Below the pieces are notes generated by a model. That model did not search any database. It saw only the letters and a list, made by a program, of their open reading frames with translations, and was not told where the DNA came from. Positions 43,275 to 50,745 of a stretch of DNA of 64,000 nt are shown here, piece after piece; the stretch's first letter is position 1; each line of letters opens with the position of its first letter. The DNA is from Bacillus_BD sp050389805 (GTDB taxonomy: Bacteria; Bacillota; Bacilli; Bacillales; Cytobacillaceae). Where the stretch lies: NCBI RefSeq assembly GCF_050389805.1, contig NZ_CP130945.1, forward strand, positions 2,542,001-2,606,000, written 5' to 3'. A program made the translations under genes and the position numbers.

Positions 43275-43979
43275 ATGAGGATATTAGTTATAGAAGATAA
43301 TGAGAGTGTGGCTTCCATGCTAGAAATGTTTTTTGCAAAGGAAGGTATAAAAGGAGAATTTATTAGTGACGGATTGGAGGGATACGAACACAGTAAATCG
43401 GGAAAGTGGGATGTGATCATCATTGACTGGATGCTCCCTGGTATGGACGGCATGACCATTTGCCGAAAAATCCGCGAAGAAAAAAATACCGTTCCGATTA
43501 TCATGTTAACCGCAAAGGACAGTGAATCAGACCAAGTATTGGGCCTTGAAATGGGGGCGGATGATTATGTGACGAAACCCTTTAGTCCATTAGCTTTAAT
43601 GGCAAGAATTAAAGCTGTAACACGTCGTTATCAAGCAAACAATGTGAGACAAGTAGACAATGCTATTTTAAAAACTGCTTATTTTGAGATTAATAAAGAC
43701 ACACGTGAAGTTTTTCTTCACGGTCAACCCATTAACCATTTAACCCCAAAGGAATTTGATCTGTTAGTTTATTTTGCACAGCATCCGAAACAAGTATTTT
43801 CTAGAGAGCAATTATTGGAGCACGTTTGGGGCTATGAATTTTATGGGGATGAACGGACGGTTGATGTTCATATTAAAAGACTGAGAAAAAAAGTAGGTAC
43901 TGCAAATCAGCCATTTTTCCATACGGTTTGGGGAGTCGGCTATAAGTTTGATGAGGTTTTAGTAGAAAATGAAATTTAA
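43275..43979 (+). CDS. OmpR-family response regulator
   Basis: This 234-residue regulator has a receiver domain (acidic pocket LVIEDNES, phospho-Asp in IIIDWMLPGMDG at about residue 51, Lys in DDYVTKPFSP) and a winged-helix DNA-binding domain (LTPKEFDLLVYF..SREQLLEHVWGYEF..VDVHIKRLRKKV). ATG 43275 is chosen with AGGAG 10 bases ahead; the frame upstream lacks a site. It overlaps the kinase gene by 11 bases. The direct repeats before htrA, the foldase and the repeat protein have the 11-bp spacing used by this family. Confidence 0.93.
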   Translation: MRILVIEDNESVASMLEMFFAKEGIKGEFISDGLEGYEHSKSGKWDVIIIDWMLPGMDGMTICRKIREEKNTVPIIMLTAKDSESDQVLGLEMGADDYVTKPFSPLALMARIKAVTRRYQANNVRQVDNAILKTAYFEINKDTREVFLHGQPINHLTPKEFDLLVYFAQHPKQVFSREQLLEHVWGYEFYGDERTVDVHIKRLRKKVGTANQPFFHTVWGVGYKFDEVLVENEI

Positions 43980-45366
43980 ATATATTTATCAACAAATTTC
44001 AAGTCATATTAGTATTATCATTGTGGCATTTATCGTGCTAAGTGTATTGTTTTCCCATTATGTCGAAACATTAGTTTATACCGATAAGGCAGAAGAATTA
44101 ACGGAGTATGGTGAAAACATTATGAAAGATCTGGAAATGAGAATCATGGATCGAGAAGTTTTATCTGATTATAGTCATATATTAGCTGGTAGGAAAATTG
44201 AATATATGATATTTGATGAAGACAGGAGAATCATTTATCCAACTGGTGGACGTATCATTTTAAAAGATGCAGAATGGAACAAAATTAAACAAGGTCAAAC
44301 CGTAACGGTTAAGCAAGACAGGAACCGATTTGACCAAGCCGTCACTTTTGTGTTACTCCCCTATGTGAAGGATGGATTTTTTCTAGGTGGTATCCTATTG
44401 GCTTCCCCTATAAGTGGTTCAAGAGAAATGATCTCACAAATTAATCAATATTTATGGTATGCCGTTCTGATCGCACTGGCCGTAGCGTTATTATTGAGCT
44501 GGGTATTGTCAAAGATTCATGTGAATCGAATTAAAAAGCTTCAAGAAGCCACTTCTTTAATTGCGGCAGGAGATTATTCTGTTAGATTGCCTTCTTCGAA
44601 TTTTGATGAAATCGGTGAACTTGGAGAAGATTTTAATCATATGGTAGAAAAGCTTCATCAATCCAATGAAGAAATCGAGAGTTTAGAAAATCGAAGACGT
44701 CAATTTATGGCCGATGTATCTCATGAGCTACGCACTCCATTAACGACCATTAACGGGGTGATTCAGGGAATCAAAAATCATATGATTCCTGAAGAAGAAA
44801 AAGAGAAAGGCATGGAACTGGTCAGTAAAGAAACCAAACGGTTAATTCGATTAGTCAATGAAAATCTCGATTATGAAAAAATCCGCTCCAATGGAGTAAC
44901 ATTAAAGAAAACGGAAATTGAACTGGTTGAAGTGTTAGAAATTATTAAAGACCAATTAGAAATGTTAGCAGACGAGAAAAACACTACGATTCTTTTAGAA
45001 GTTGAAGAATATGTAACGATTTACGCAGATTATGATCGACTCGTACAAATTTTGATTAATATTACAAAAAATAGTATTCAGTTTACGGAGAATGGGAGTA
45101 TTACCTTAAGGGGAAAAGTGGGTTACAAAGGAACAATAATCGAAATTGAAGATACAGGAATTGGAATTGATCCTGAAGAGATCGAAAACATTTGGGGTCG
45201 TTTTTATAAGGCGGATATTTCAAGAACATCTACCCCTTATGGTGAATTTGGACTCGGGCTTTCGATCGTGAAAAAACTCGTTCAACTTCATGGCGGTGAC
45301 ATTCATGTTTATAGTGAAAAGGGAAAAGGGACTAAATTTGTCATGAGTTTTCCTATTAAGAAATAA
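43969..45366 (+). CDS. Sensor histidine kinase partner
   Basis: This 465-residue kinase has two membrane segments (about 12-32 and 162-182) enclosing an extracellular sensor of 130 residues, then HAMP (about 180-235), HisKA with phospho-His in ADVSHELRTPLTT and an HATPase domain (N-box NITKNSIQF, DTGIGI, FGLGLSI). Its gene overlaps the regulator's 3' end. The kinase should read envelope or secretion stress. The terminator at 45408-45443 ends the operon. Confidence 0.93.
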   Translation: MKFKYIYQQISSHISIIIVAFIVLSVLFSHYVETLVYTDKAEELTEYGENIMKDLEMRIMDREVLSDYSHILAGRKIEYMIFDEDRRIIYPTGGRIILKDAEWNKIKQGQTVTVKQDRNRFDQAVTFVLLPYVKDGFFLGGILLASPISGSREMISQINQYLWYAVLIALAVALLLSWVLSKIHVNRIKKLQEATSLIAAGDYSVRLPSSNFDEIGELGEDFNHMVEKLHQSNEEIESLENRRRQFMADVSHELRTPLTTINGVIQGIKNHMIPEEEKEKGMELVSKETKRLIRLVNENLDYEKIRSNGVTLKKTEIELVEVLEIIKDQLEMLADEKNTTILLEVEEYVTIYADYDRLVQILINITKNSIQFTENGSITLRGKVGYKGTIIEIEDTGIGIDPEEIENIWGRFYKADISRTSTPYGEFGLGLSIVKKLVQLHGGDIHVYSEKGKGTKFVMSFPIKK

Positions 45367-45407
45367 TTTCTCAAAAGAATACTAGCAGATAAATTTTTTC
45401 AGATAAC

Positions 45408-45443
45408 AAATAAAAGAGCAGTATCATGCTGCTCTTTTTATTT
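45408..45443. terminator. Bidirectional terminator
   Basis: AAATAAAAGAGCAG and CTGCTCTTTTTATTT pair almost perfectly around TATCATG. It overlaps the last codons of the minus-strand lipoprotein gene and lies 40 bases after the kinase stop. Confidence 0.9.
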
Positions 45444-45875
45444 GTCTAGAAAAATATTTTTTAATGTCTGAGCATGAACTTTATCTAAATCTCCGTAGCC
45501 TTCTTTTTCATTGTTGCTAATAATTGTTGCTGTATTGTTTTGGTTGAACCAAATCTGGTATTCAAATAATCTATCAGGCATATTCTCGTCATACTTAAAA
45601 AACAAAGTTGCCTTTACATCTTCTTTTCTATCCATGCTAGGCTGAACATTTGGTTCCCATTTAATGTGGTCGAATGTTTTTCTTATTATATCGATCGTTT
45701 CTTCATCTGTAATCATTACATCTTCTTGATCACTTTTATTACCATTAACCACTTCAACATCTACTCTAGTAAGTTGATCCAAGTGAAATTCTTTTGGAGT
45801 TTTATTGGTGCAACCAGTTAAAAATGCTGCAAAAATAAGACTGATGATAAGGTAAACATGGGTCTTCTTCGACAT
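45438..45875 (-). CDS. Small lipoprotein, unknown
   Basis: This 145-residue protein has a lipoprotein signal with lipobox LTGC (Cys 22), then a single compact domain with alternating beta and charged turns (VDVEVVNGNKSDQEDVMITDEETI, IWFNQNNTATII). It is anchored to the outer face of the membrane. I do not recognise a family. GGGGGG precedes ATG. It is convergent with the sensor kinase gene and could be a stress-related accessory, but nothing proves it. Confidence 0.8.
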   Translation of the reverse strand: MSKKTHVYLIISLIFAAFLTGCTNKTPKEFHLDQLTRVDVEVVNGNKSDQEDVMITDEETIDIIRKTFDHIKWEPNVQPSMDRKEDVKATLFFKYDENMPDRLFEYQIWFNQNNTATIISNNEKEGYGDLDKVHAQTLKNIFLDK

Positions 45876-46039
45876 AAAAATCCCCCCTTCTATCTAATAA
45901 CAAAGCCCCTTATTGAATTATATAATATTTTAAAACCTTTAACGATCTCAAAAAGTATGTCATTTTCTCTCAAAGTAGAGGACTTGTTATCGTAAAATAC
46001 GTCTGTGTATGATGAAAAGTCATAAACCCTTCTATTTTT

Positions 46040-46057
46040 GTTAATAGTTTGTTCATA
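46040..46057 (+). promoter_or_regulatory. Tandem GTTCATA site before the foldase gene
   Basis: GTTAATAGTTTGTTCATA is identical in all 18 bases to the site before htrA (41793-41810). A plausible -10 (AATAAT) lies near 46086. This is the strongest link between the two genes. Confidence 0.65.
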
Positions 46058-46113
46058 TTTGCTTGATATATTTTTTTAGAAAAGAATAATAGCTAGCTAA
46101 CGGAGGGAATCGA

Positions 46114-47002
46114 TTGTTTAAGAATCTAGCAAATAAAAAAATATATTTATCTCTAGTCGTAGTAATGGTTATAATAGTAGCAATCATTTTTGGTACGGCA
46201 TTTACTCCAAAAGAAACAGTAGCATCCGTAAATGGGGAGCCCATTACAAAAGATGAACTTTACGAAGTATTAGCAAAGCAATACGGAAGGGGTACACTAA
46301 GTTATTTAATCGATAATAAAATTGTAGAGATTGCTGCTGAAAATAAGAATATTTCAATAACTGATAAAGAAATTGGTACAGAAATGAAAAAAATTATTGA
46401 AGCAAATGGGGGAGAAGACTCGTTCTCTTATGCTTTAGAACAGTCAGGGATAACTGAAAAAGAGATTGAAACCGATATTGTTAATTATTTGAAGATCGTT
46501 AAGTTATTAGAGTCAGAAGTTGAAATCACTGATGAAGAAATAAAAACACATTTTGAAGGAAAATAAAGAATCCTACAATGAGCCCGAACAAGTAGAGGCA
46601 AGTCATATTTTAGTAGAAGATGAGGCAACAGCAAATGAAGTAAAAGAAAAACTTGATAAGGGTGAAGACTTTGTGGATCTTGCAAAGGAATATTCTACTG
46701 ATACCTCTAATGCTGATAGCGGCGGTGAACTAGGGTATTTTCCAAAAGGTACCATGGTAGAAGAGTTTGAAAATGTAGCTTTCTCCATGGACAAAGGCGC
46801 GATTAGTAATCCAGTAAAAACGGATTTTGGCTACCATATAATAAAAGTAACAGATAAAAAAGAGGCAAAAGAAGCAGTATTCGAAGACCATCAAGAGGAA
46901 ATTAAGCAAATCTTATTTGACCAAGAAATTTCGGAAGCATATAGTACTTGGATAACGGAACAAAGAGAAAAATTTGAAATAGAGAACTCATTAGAAAATT
47001 AA
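46114..47002 (+). pseudogene. PrsA/YacD-like parvulin foldase, single-base frameshift
   Basis: The first part starts at TTG behind GGAGGG and encodes one membrane anchor (about 10-30) and a SurA-type N-terminal domain (VNGEPITKDELYEVLA). At about 46555 the frame breaks (HFEGK then stop). Dropping one base of GAAGGAAAA restores HFEENKESYNEPEQVEASHILV and the parvulin domain (ASHILVEDE, SGGELGYFPKGTMVEEFE, FGYHIIKVT) to 47002. The joined protein is about 295 residues and is membrane-anchored rather than lipidated, like YacD. The extra G may be a sequencing error. Confidence 0.88.
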
Positions 47003-47025
47003 TCGTTGTCATGATTTTATGAAAT

Positions 47026-47070
47026 GTTCATAATTAGTTCATCACTTTTTTAAAAAATGGGCAATCTAAT
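47026..47070 (+). promoter_or_regulatory. Tandem GTTCATA site before the 28-residue repeat protein gene
   Basis: GTTCATAATTAGTTCATC (47026-47043) has two half-sites 11 bp apart, with a further TTTTATG at 47015. A -10 TCTAAT at 47065-47070 is 28 bases on from the second half-site, like htrA. Confidence 0.55.
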
Positions 47071-47106
47071 ATCTGTAAATAATAGCAAATTTAGGAGGAT
47101 ATTTAC

Positions 47107-47892
47107 ATGATAAAAAGATTGTCTATTTTTATGCTTTTCTTTAGTCTAATCACTACAGGGGGATTGATTGTTTCAGCTCAAACCCTCTCAAGTATGCCTA
47201 AACAGGCTATCGATAAAAGGAATCATCACCAAGACAAAAATATGTTTTTAAAACAGCGTGCTGAAGAAATGGGGATTTCTACAGATGGAAAAGATACAGA
47301 AACGCTTTTAAAGGAAATCAAAACCCAATACATAAACATGCATGCTCAATCTTTAGGGATTAAAACAGAGGGAAAAGATTTAGAAACGATCACAGAAGAG
47401 TTAAATATGAAGATTTTAGAGGAAAAAGCAAAAGAATTAGAGATCAAAACTAAAGGCAAAACCCGGCAAGAATTAAAGGAAGAGGTTAGAAAGGTTTATT
47501 TGAATAACAAAGCAAAAGAACTGGGAGTTACGACAGAAGGAAAAGACATACATGAATTATGGAGAGAAGTAAAAGAAGTTGAAATAAATAATAAAGCAAA
47601 AGAGTTAGGGGTGTCTATGGAAGGAAAGGATCTACATCAATTAGCACATGAGGTTAGAGAAGCTGAAATCAGAAGAGAAGCTGAGGAACTGGAAATTTCC
47701 TCAGAAAGGAAAGACAGTTTCGAACTAGCACAAGAAGTGAGAAAACGAAAAATCATGGATACGGCTAAAAAACTAGGAATTAACACTAAAAATCGGACTC
47801 ATTTTGAGATTTCAAAAGAAATCCTCATTCACCATCGAGAAGAAGCATTAAAACAAAAGTTATTTCCTCATGGTGATCGACTTTTTAGATAA
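47107..47892 (+). CDS. Secreted protein of seven 28-residue repeats
   Basis: This 261-residue protein has a signal peptide (cleavage after about residue 24, VSA-QT) and then seven consecutive 28-residue repeats filling residues 51-246. The consensus is xAKELGI(S/T)TEGKDxxEL.xEVR...I.., each probably an alpha-hairpin. The tail is 15 residues with KLFPHG. Charged (Lys/Glu) composition suggests an exposed elongated surface. I do not recognise a family. AGGAGG precedes ATG. It shares promoter motifs with htrA and the foldase, so it may be a stress-induced extracytoplasmic factor, perhaps a holdase; that role is inference. Confidence 0.85.
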   Translation: MIKRLSIFMLFFSLITTGGLIVSAQTLSSMPKQAIDKRNHHQDKNMFLKQRAEEMGISTDGKDTETLLKEIKTQYINMHAQSLGIKTEGKDLETITEELNMKILEEKAKELEIKTKGKTRQELKEEVRKVYLNNKAKELGVTTEGKDIHELWREVKEVEINNKAKELGVSMEGKDLHQLAHEVREAEIRREAEELEISSERKDSFELAQEVRKRKIMDTAKKLGINTKNRTHFEISKEILIHHREEALKQKLFPHGDRLFR

Positions 47893-47983
47893 TAAGGTTT
47901 CTATATCTAAAAATATTGCTTGATTGATAGAAGAATGAATGGTATGATGAATTACAATTAATAAAATAAATGAATAGCGATAA

Positions 47984-48155
47984 CTTCTTATCCAGAGTGG
48001 TAGAGGGACAGGCCCGATGAAACCCGGCAACCATCAAGTCAATCTTTTGATTTGAACGGTGCTAATTCCTGCAAAGGTAATTACCTTTGAAAGATAAGAG
48101 AAACAAGTATGTTAACATACAAACCTCTCTTTATCTTTAAAAGAGAGGTTTTTTA
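47984..48155 (+). ncRNA. SAM-I (S-box) riboswitch with terminator
   Basis: The aptamer spans 47984-48100. CTTATCCAGAGTGGTAGAGG opens it, then GGCCCGATGAAACCCGGCAACC, GGTGCTAATTCCTGCAAAGG and the closing GATAAGAG, all S-box hallmarks. The following stem AACCTCTCTTT/AAAGAGAGGTT with six T residues (48122-48155) is the terminator. High SAM would stop transcription into the MsrA-like gene. Confidence 0.95.
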
Positions 48156-48194
48156 ATGGAGAAGAGGCTTATCGCTCAAAAGGAGCGAACTGAA

Positions 48195-48551
48195 ATGGAA
48201 AAAGCAGTATTTGGAGCAAGTGGATTTTTTAGTCAAAAGGCATTTATTACAAGTTTTCGAGGGATTGAAAATGTACGTATTGGTCATCAAAGAGGCATTG
48301 ACGTAGTCGAAATCTGGTTTAATCCATGGAAGGTTTCTTATAAGGAATTATTGGAATTGTTTTTTGATCTTCATGATCCAACATCTAAAGAAGGGCAGAA
48401 GAATCAATCCTTTATTTTCTTTTCCGATCATCATCAATTAACGTTAGCTAAACAAAAGAAAAACGAGCTAAAGCAGGTATTTAAGGATCAAATCATTACG
48501 AAAATTACACCAGCATTTGAACAAGAGAGGAATTTAGAAGGATTAATATAG
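48195..48551 (+). CDS. MsrA-like protein lacking the catalytic cysteine
   Basis: This 118-residue protein starts at ATG 48195 (AAGGAG 9 bases ahead); an ATG at 48156, inside the terminator region, is weaker. It begins MEKAVFGASGFFSQKAF, where MsrA enzymes have the GGCFW motif; the Cys position is Gly. GVENVRIGHQRGIDVVEIWF and LLELFFDLHDPTS match the MsrA core (usually GY.GG, YDP..I, FF..HDPT). It is 40-50 residues short and lacks resolving Cys. It cannot reduce methionine sulfoxide by the known mechanism; it might bind a methionine compound. The SAM riboswitch places it in methionine metabolism. Confidence 0.8.
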   Translation: MEKAVFGASGFFSQKAFITSFRGIENVRIGHQRGIDVVEIWFNPWKVSYKELLELFFDLHDPTSKEGQKNQSFIFFSDHHQLTLAKQKKNELKQVFKDQIITKITPAFEQERNLEGLI

Positions 48552-48621
48552 GTTCATTTTTAGTGACAGGATCATGGAATGAATGTATAATATATAAAAC
48601 CAATAGGAAAGGTGTGGTTTT

Positions 48622-49047
48622 ATGACTGAGACCATTCGTTCTATTCCAAGACCGCTTATAAAAACAAATCAATCGGTAATTGTCATTAGTGTTTTATTAT
48701 CTTGGATGACTCAAAACGAATTTATTTTGCTTATTCCATTAGTAGCAGGATTATCAGGACTCCTGTTCGGCTATAATCCGATTATGCAATTTGCGAAACG
48801 ATTTTTGAAGAAACCTATGAATAGCTATGTTCCAGAGGATTGGGAACAGCAACAGTTTAACCAAAAAATTGCTGTTTTCTGTCTGGCTGCAGGATTTTTA
48901 AGCTTTTTACTTGGATGGACTGTGGCAGGGTATATCTTTACGATTATGGTTGCTACTGCAGCATCCATCGCTATTTTAGGGTTTTGCATAGGTTGTTTTA
49001 TTTTATTTCAGTGGAAACAGTTTCAATATAGACGTTCACAACAGTGA
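48622..49047 (+). CDS. DUF4395 membrane protein
   Basis: This 141-residue protein has four membrane segments (about 18-36, 38-55, 82-102, 108-132) and the family opening SIPRPLIKTNQSVIVISVLLSW. Family function is unknown; members are often near thiol/redox genes. AAAGGTG lies ahead of ATG. It is followed by a terminator. Confidence 0.85.
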   Translation: MTETIRSIPRPLIKTNQSVIVISVLLSWMTQNEFILLIPLVAGLSGLLFGYNPIMQFAKRFLKKPMNSYVPEDWEQQQFNQKIAVFCLAAGFLSFLLGWTVAGYIFTIMVATAASIAILGFCIGCFILFQWKQFQYRRSQQ

Positions 49048-49066
49048 CGAATTTTCAAACTTAAGA

Positions 49067-49099
49067 AAAGGCACTTCCTGCTATGGAAAGTGCTTTTTT
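49067..49099 (+). terminator. Terminator after the DUF4395 gene
   Basis: AAAGGCACTTCC pairs with GGAAAGTGCTTTTTT (one mismatch) and ends in a T run. Confidence 0.85.
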
Positions 49100-49275
49100 A
49101 ATCAGATTTCATTCTAATTTTTCAATCGCAATGGTCTTGATAAACCATGAGTAAATAGAAATAGACTGAAATTGATGCAACTGAATTCAAAGAAACAGAT
49201 TATTTTCTATTTCGTCAAAAGAAGAGTAATATAGTAATATATTTACTTTTTTGAATTTTTTGAGGAGTGATACAT

Positions 49276-50271
49276 TTGAAGGCGCAAGTCATTCGTTCTT
49301 TTGGGGATGCATCTGTTTTTGAATTAACAGAACTACCTACTCCAGAAGTCAAACCGATGCACGTTTTAATTAAGGTAAAGGCTACGGGTTTAAATCCGCT
49401 TGATACAAAAATACGCAGCGGTCTTTTTTCTGGTTTAGCTCCTGCATTTCCAGCCGTTTTACATGGGGATGTGGCTGGAATTGTAGTGGAAGTTGGAGAA
49501 GGGGTTACGGATTTTCAAACAGGTGATGAAGTTTACGGTTTAGCGGGTGGTGTGAAAGGAACAGGAGGGGCTTTGGCAGAGTATATGCTAGCTGATGCTA
49601 GATTACTAGCTCATAAACCTAAAAATTTGTCTTTTGCAGAAGCGGCTGCTTTGCCTGTTGTGGCAATCACTGCATGGGAGGCTCTTGTTAAACGGGCGAA
49701 CATCCAAGCCGGAGATGAGATTCTCATTCATGGTGGTACAGGTGGAGTCGGACATATAGCTGTCCAGTTAGCCAAATGGATCGGTGCAAAGGTATATACG
49801 ACCGTTTCCACACCCGAAAAAGCTCAACTGGCGAAAGAATTCGGAGCCGATGTCGTGATTAATTATAAAAACACGCTAGTCAAAGACTATGTGGATCAAT
49901 ATACCGGTGGAAAAGGATTTAACTATATTTTCGATACGGTCGACCGTGAAAATCTGGATCGTTCGATCGAAGCTGCGTCTTTATATGGAACGATTGTTGC
50001 TATAGCAGTAAGTCAAGATTATAATTTAAGACCTTTTCTTTTAAAATCACTGAACTTCCATGTTGTTTTTATCGAGATTCCTCTTCTTCATGAGGAATTC
50101 CGTCACATCAATGGAGAGGTATTGAGGAAAGTAACACCGATTATCGAAGAAGGAAAACTTCGTCCATTAATCGATCCAAACACATTTACCTTTGATGAAA
50201 TAGCACAAGCACATGAATATTACGAAGCCAAAAAAGCAGTCGGCAAAATTGTATTAGAAAACAATTGGTGA
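49276..50271 (+). CDS. Zinc-independent quinone oxidoreductase / alcohol dehydrogenase-like protein
   Basis: This 331-residue MDR-superfamily enzyme has a GroES-like N-terminal domain (TGLNPLDTKIRSG, HGDVAGIVVEVGEG) and a Rossmann domain (ILIHGGTGGVGHIAVQLAKW). The structural and catalytic zinc ligands of true alcohol dehydrogenases are absent, so it is a quinone/enone reductase type using NADPH. TTG 49276 is the start since GAGGAG is 7 bases ahead; GTG 49267 overlaps that site. It stands alone and ends in a repeat palindrome. Confidence 0.9.
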   Translation: MKAQVIRSFGDASVFELTELPTPEVKPMHVLIKVKATGLNPLDTKIRSGLFSGLAPAFPAVLHGDVAGIVVEVGEGVTDFQTGDEVYGLAGGVKGTGGALAEYMLADARLLAHKPKNLSFAEAAALPVVAITAWEALVKRANIQAGDEILIHGGTGGVGHIAVQLAKWIGAKVYTTVSTPEKAQLAKEFGADVVINYKNTLVKDYVDQYTGGKGFNYIFDTVDRENLDRSIEAASLYGTIVAIAVSQDYNLRPFLLKSLNFHVVFIEIPLLHEEFRHINGEVLRKVTPIIEEGKLRPLIDPNTFTFDEIAQAHEYYEAKKAVGKIVLENNW

Positions 50272-50323
50272 AAAAGGTGACAGGCACCTTCCAGTATTTG
50301 GAAGGAATCTGTCACCTTTTTTG
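50271..50323. repeat. GTGACAGGCACCTTCC palindrome (copy 3), likely terminator
   Basis: AAAAAGGTGACAGGCACCTT and GGAAGGAATCTGTCACCTTTTTT pair as imperfect arms around AGTATTT. It begins at the last base of the oxidoreductase stop codon and ends in a T run. Confidence 0.8.
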
Positions 50324-50405
50324 TAGCCGTTTCCCGGAACCCAACATAAATTAATCAAAAGAATGATTTACTCCAGTAAAATGTTTATTTAGGGAGAGAT
50401 TAAGA

Positions 50406-50705
50406 TTGGAATTAGATTTCACCATGTATATTAGACAGGATGCTTTTATTTTAGTACCTGTGTTAATTTTCATTGGTATGTTTTTAAAGCAAACCCCTTA
50501 TATTCCACCTTGGACCCATGCTTGGATTCAACTTTTATTTGCAGTCATAGCTTGCCTTTTATATTATGGAATTGAAATTCAATCGGTAGTCCAAGGGATC
50601 CTTGTCACTGGAACAGCTGTGATCTCAAGGGATCTTATCCAAAATACAAAAAGCGGTCTAAACTATTTTAAAAATAATCAAAAAGATGACGAAATGAAGA
50701 AGTGA
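50406..50705 (+). CDS. Phage-holin-like small membrane protein
   Basis: This 99-residue protein has two to three membrane segments (about 14-30, 38-58, 62-78) and the pattern PWTHAWIQLLFAVIACLLYYGIEIQSVVQGIL with a charged tail, close to small phage holins of Bacillus. TTG 50406 follows GGGAGAG. No endolysin or other phage gene is adjacent, so it may be a domesticated or unrelated membrane protein. The stop codon lies within a palindrome repeat. Confidence 0.65.
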   Translation: MELDFTMYIRQDAFILVPVLIFIGMFLKQTPYIPPWTHAWIQLLFAVIACLLYYGIEIQSVVQGILVTGTAVISRDLIQNTKSGLNYFKNNQKDDEMKK

Positions 50706-50745
50706 CAGGCACCTTCCTGAAACTGGAAGATACCTGTCACTCTTT
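50702..50745. repeat. GTGACAGGCACCTTCC palindrome (copy 4), likely terminator
   Basis: GTGACAGGCACCTTCC and GGAAGATACCTGTCAC pair around TGAAACT. The TGA in its first four bases is the stop codon of the holin-like gene, and the minus-strand yerD-like gene ends at its other side, so it serves two convergent genes. Confidence 0.8.

Noticed and set aside
43275..45366. Calling the two-component pair CssRS outright
   Set aside because: Position next to an HtrA gene fits, but the receiver start and kinase sensor do not resemble B. subtilis CssRS closely enough from memory, so only the general class is given.
47250..47850. Regular 84-bp DNA repeats that could suggest a CRISPR-like or tandem-repeat array
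   Set aside because: The periodicity is codon-based (28 residues), the DNA copies are diverged, and a signal peptide, ribosome site and continuous frame show it is a protein-coding repeat.
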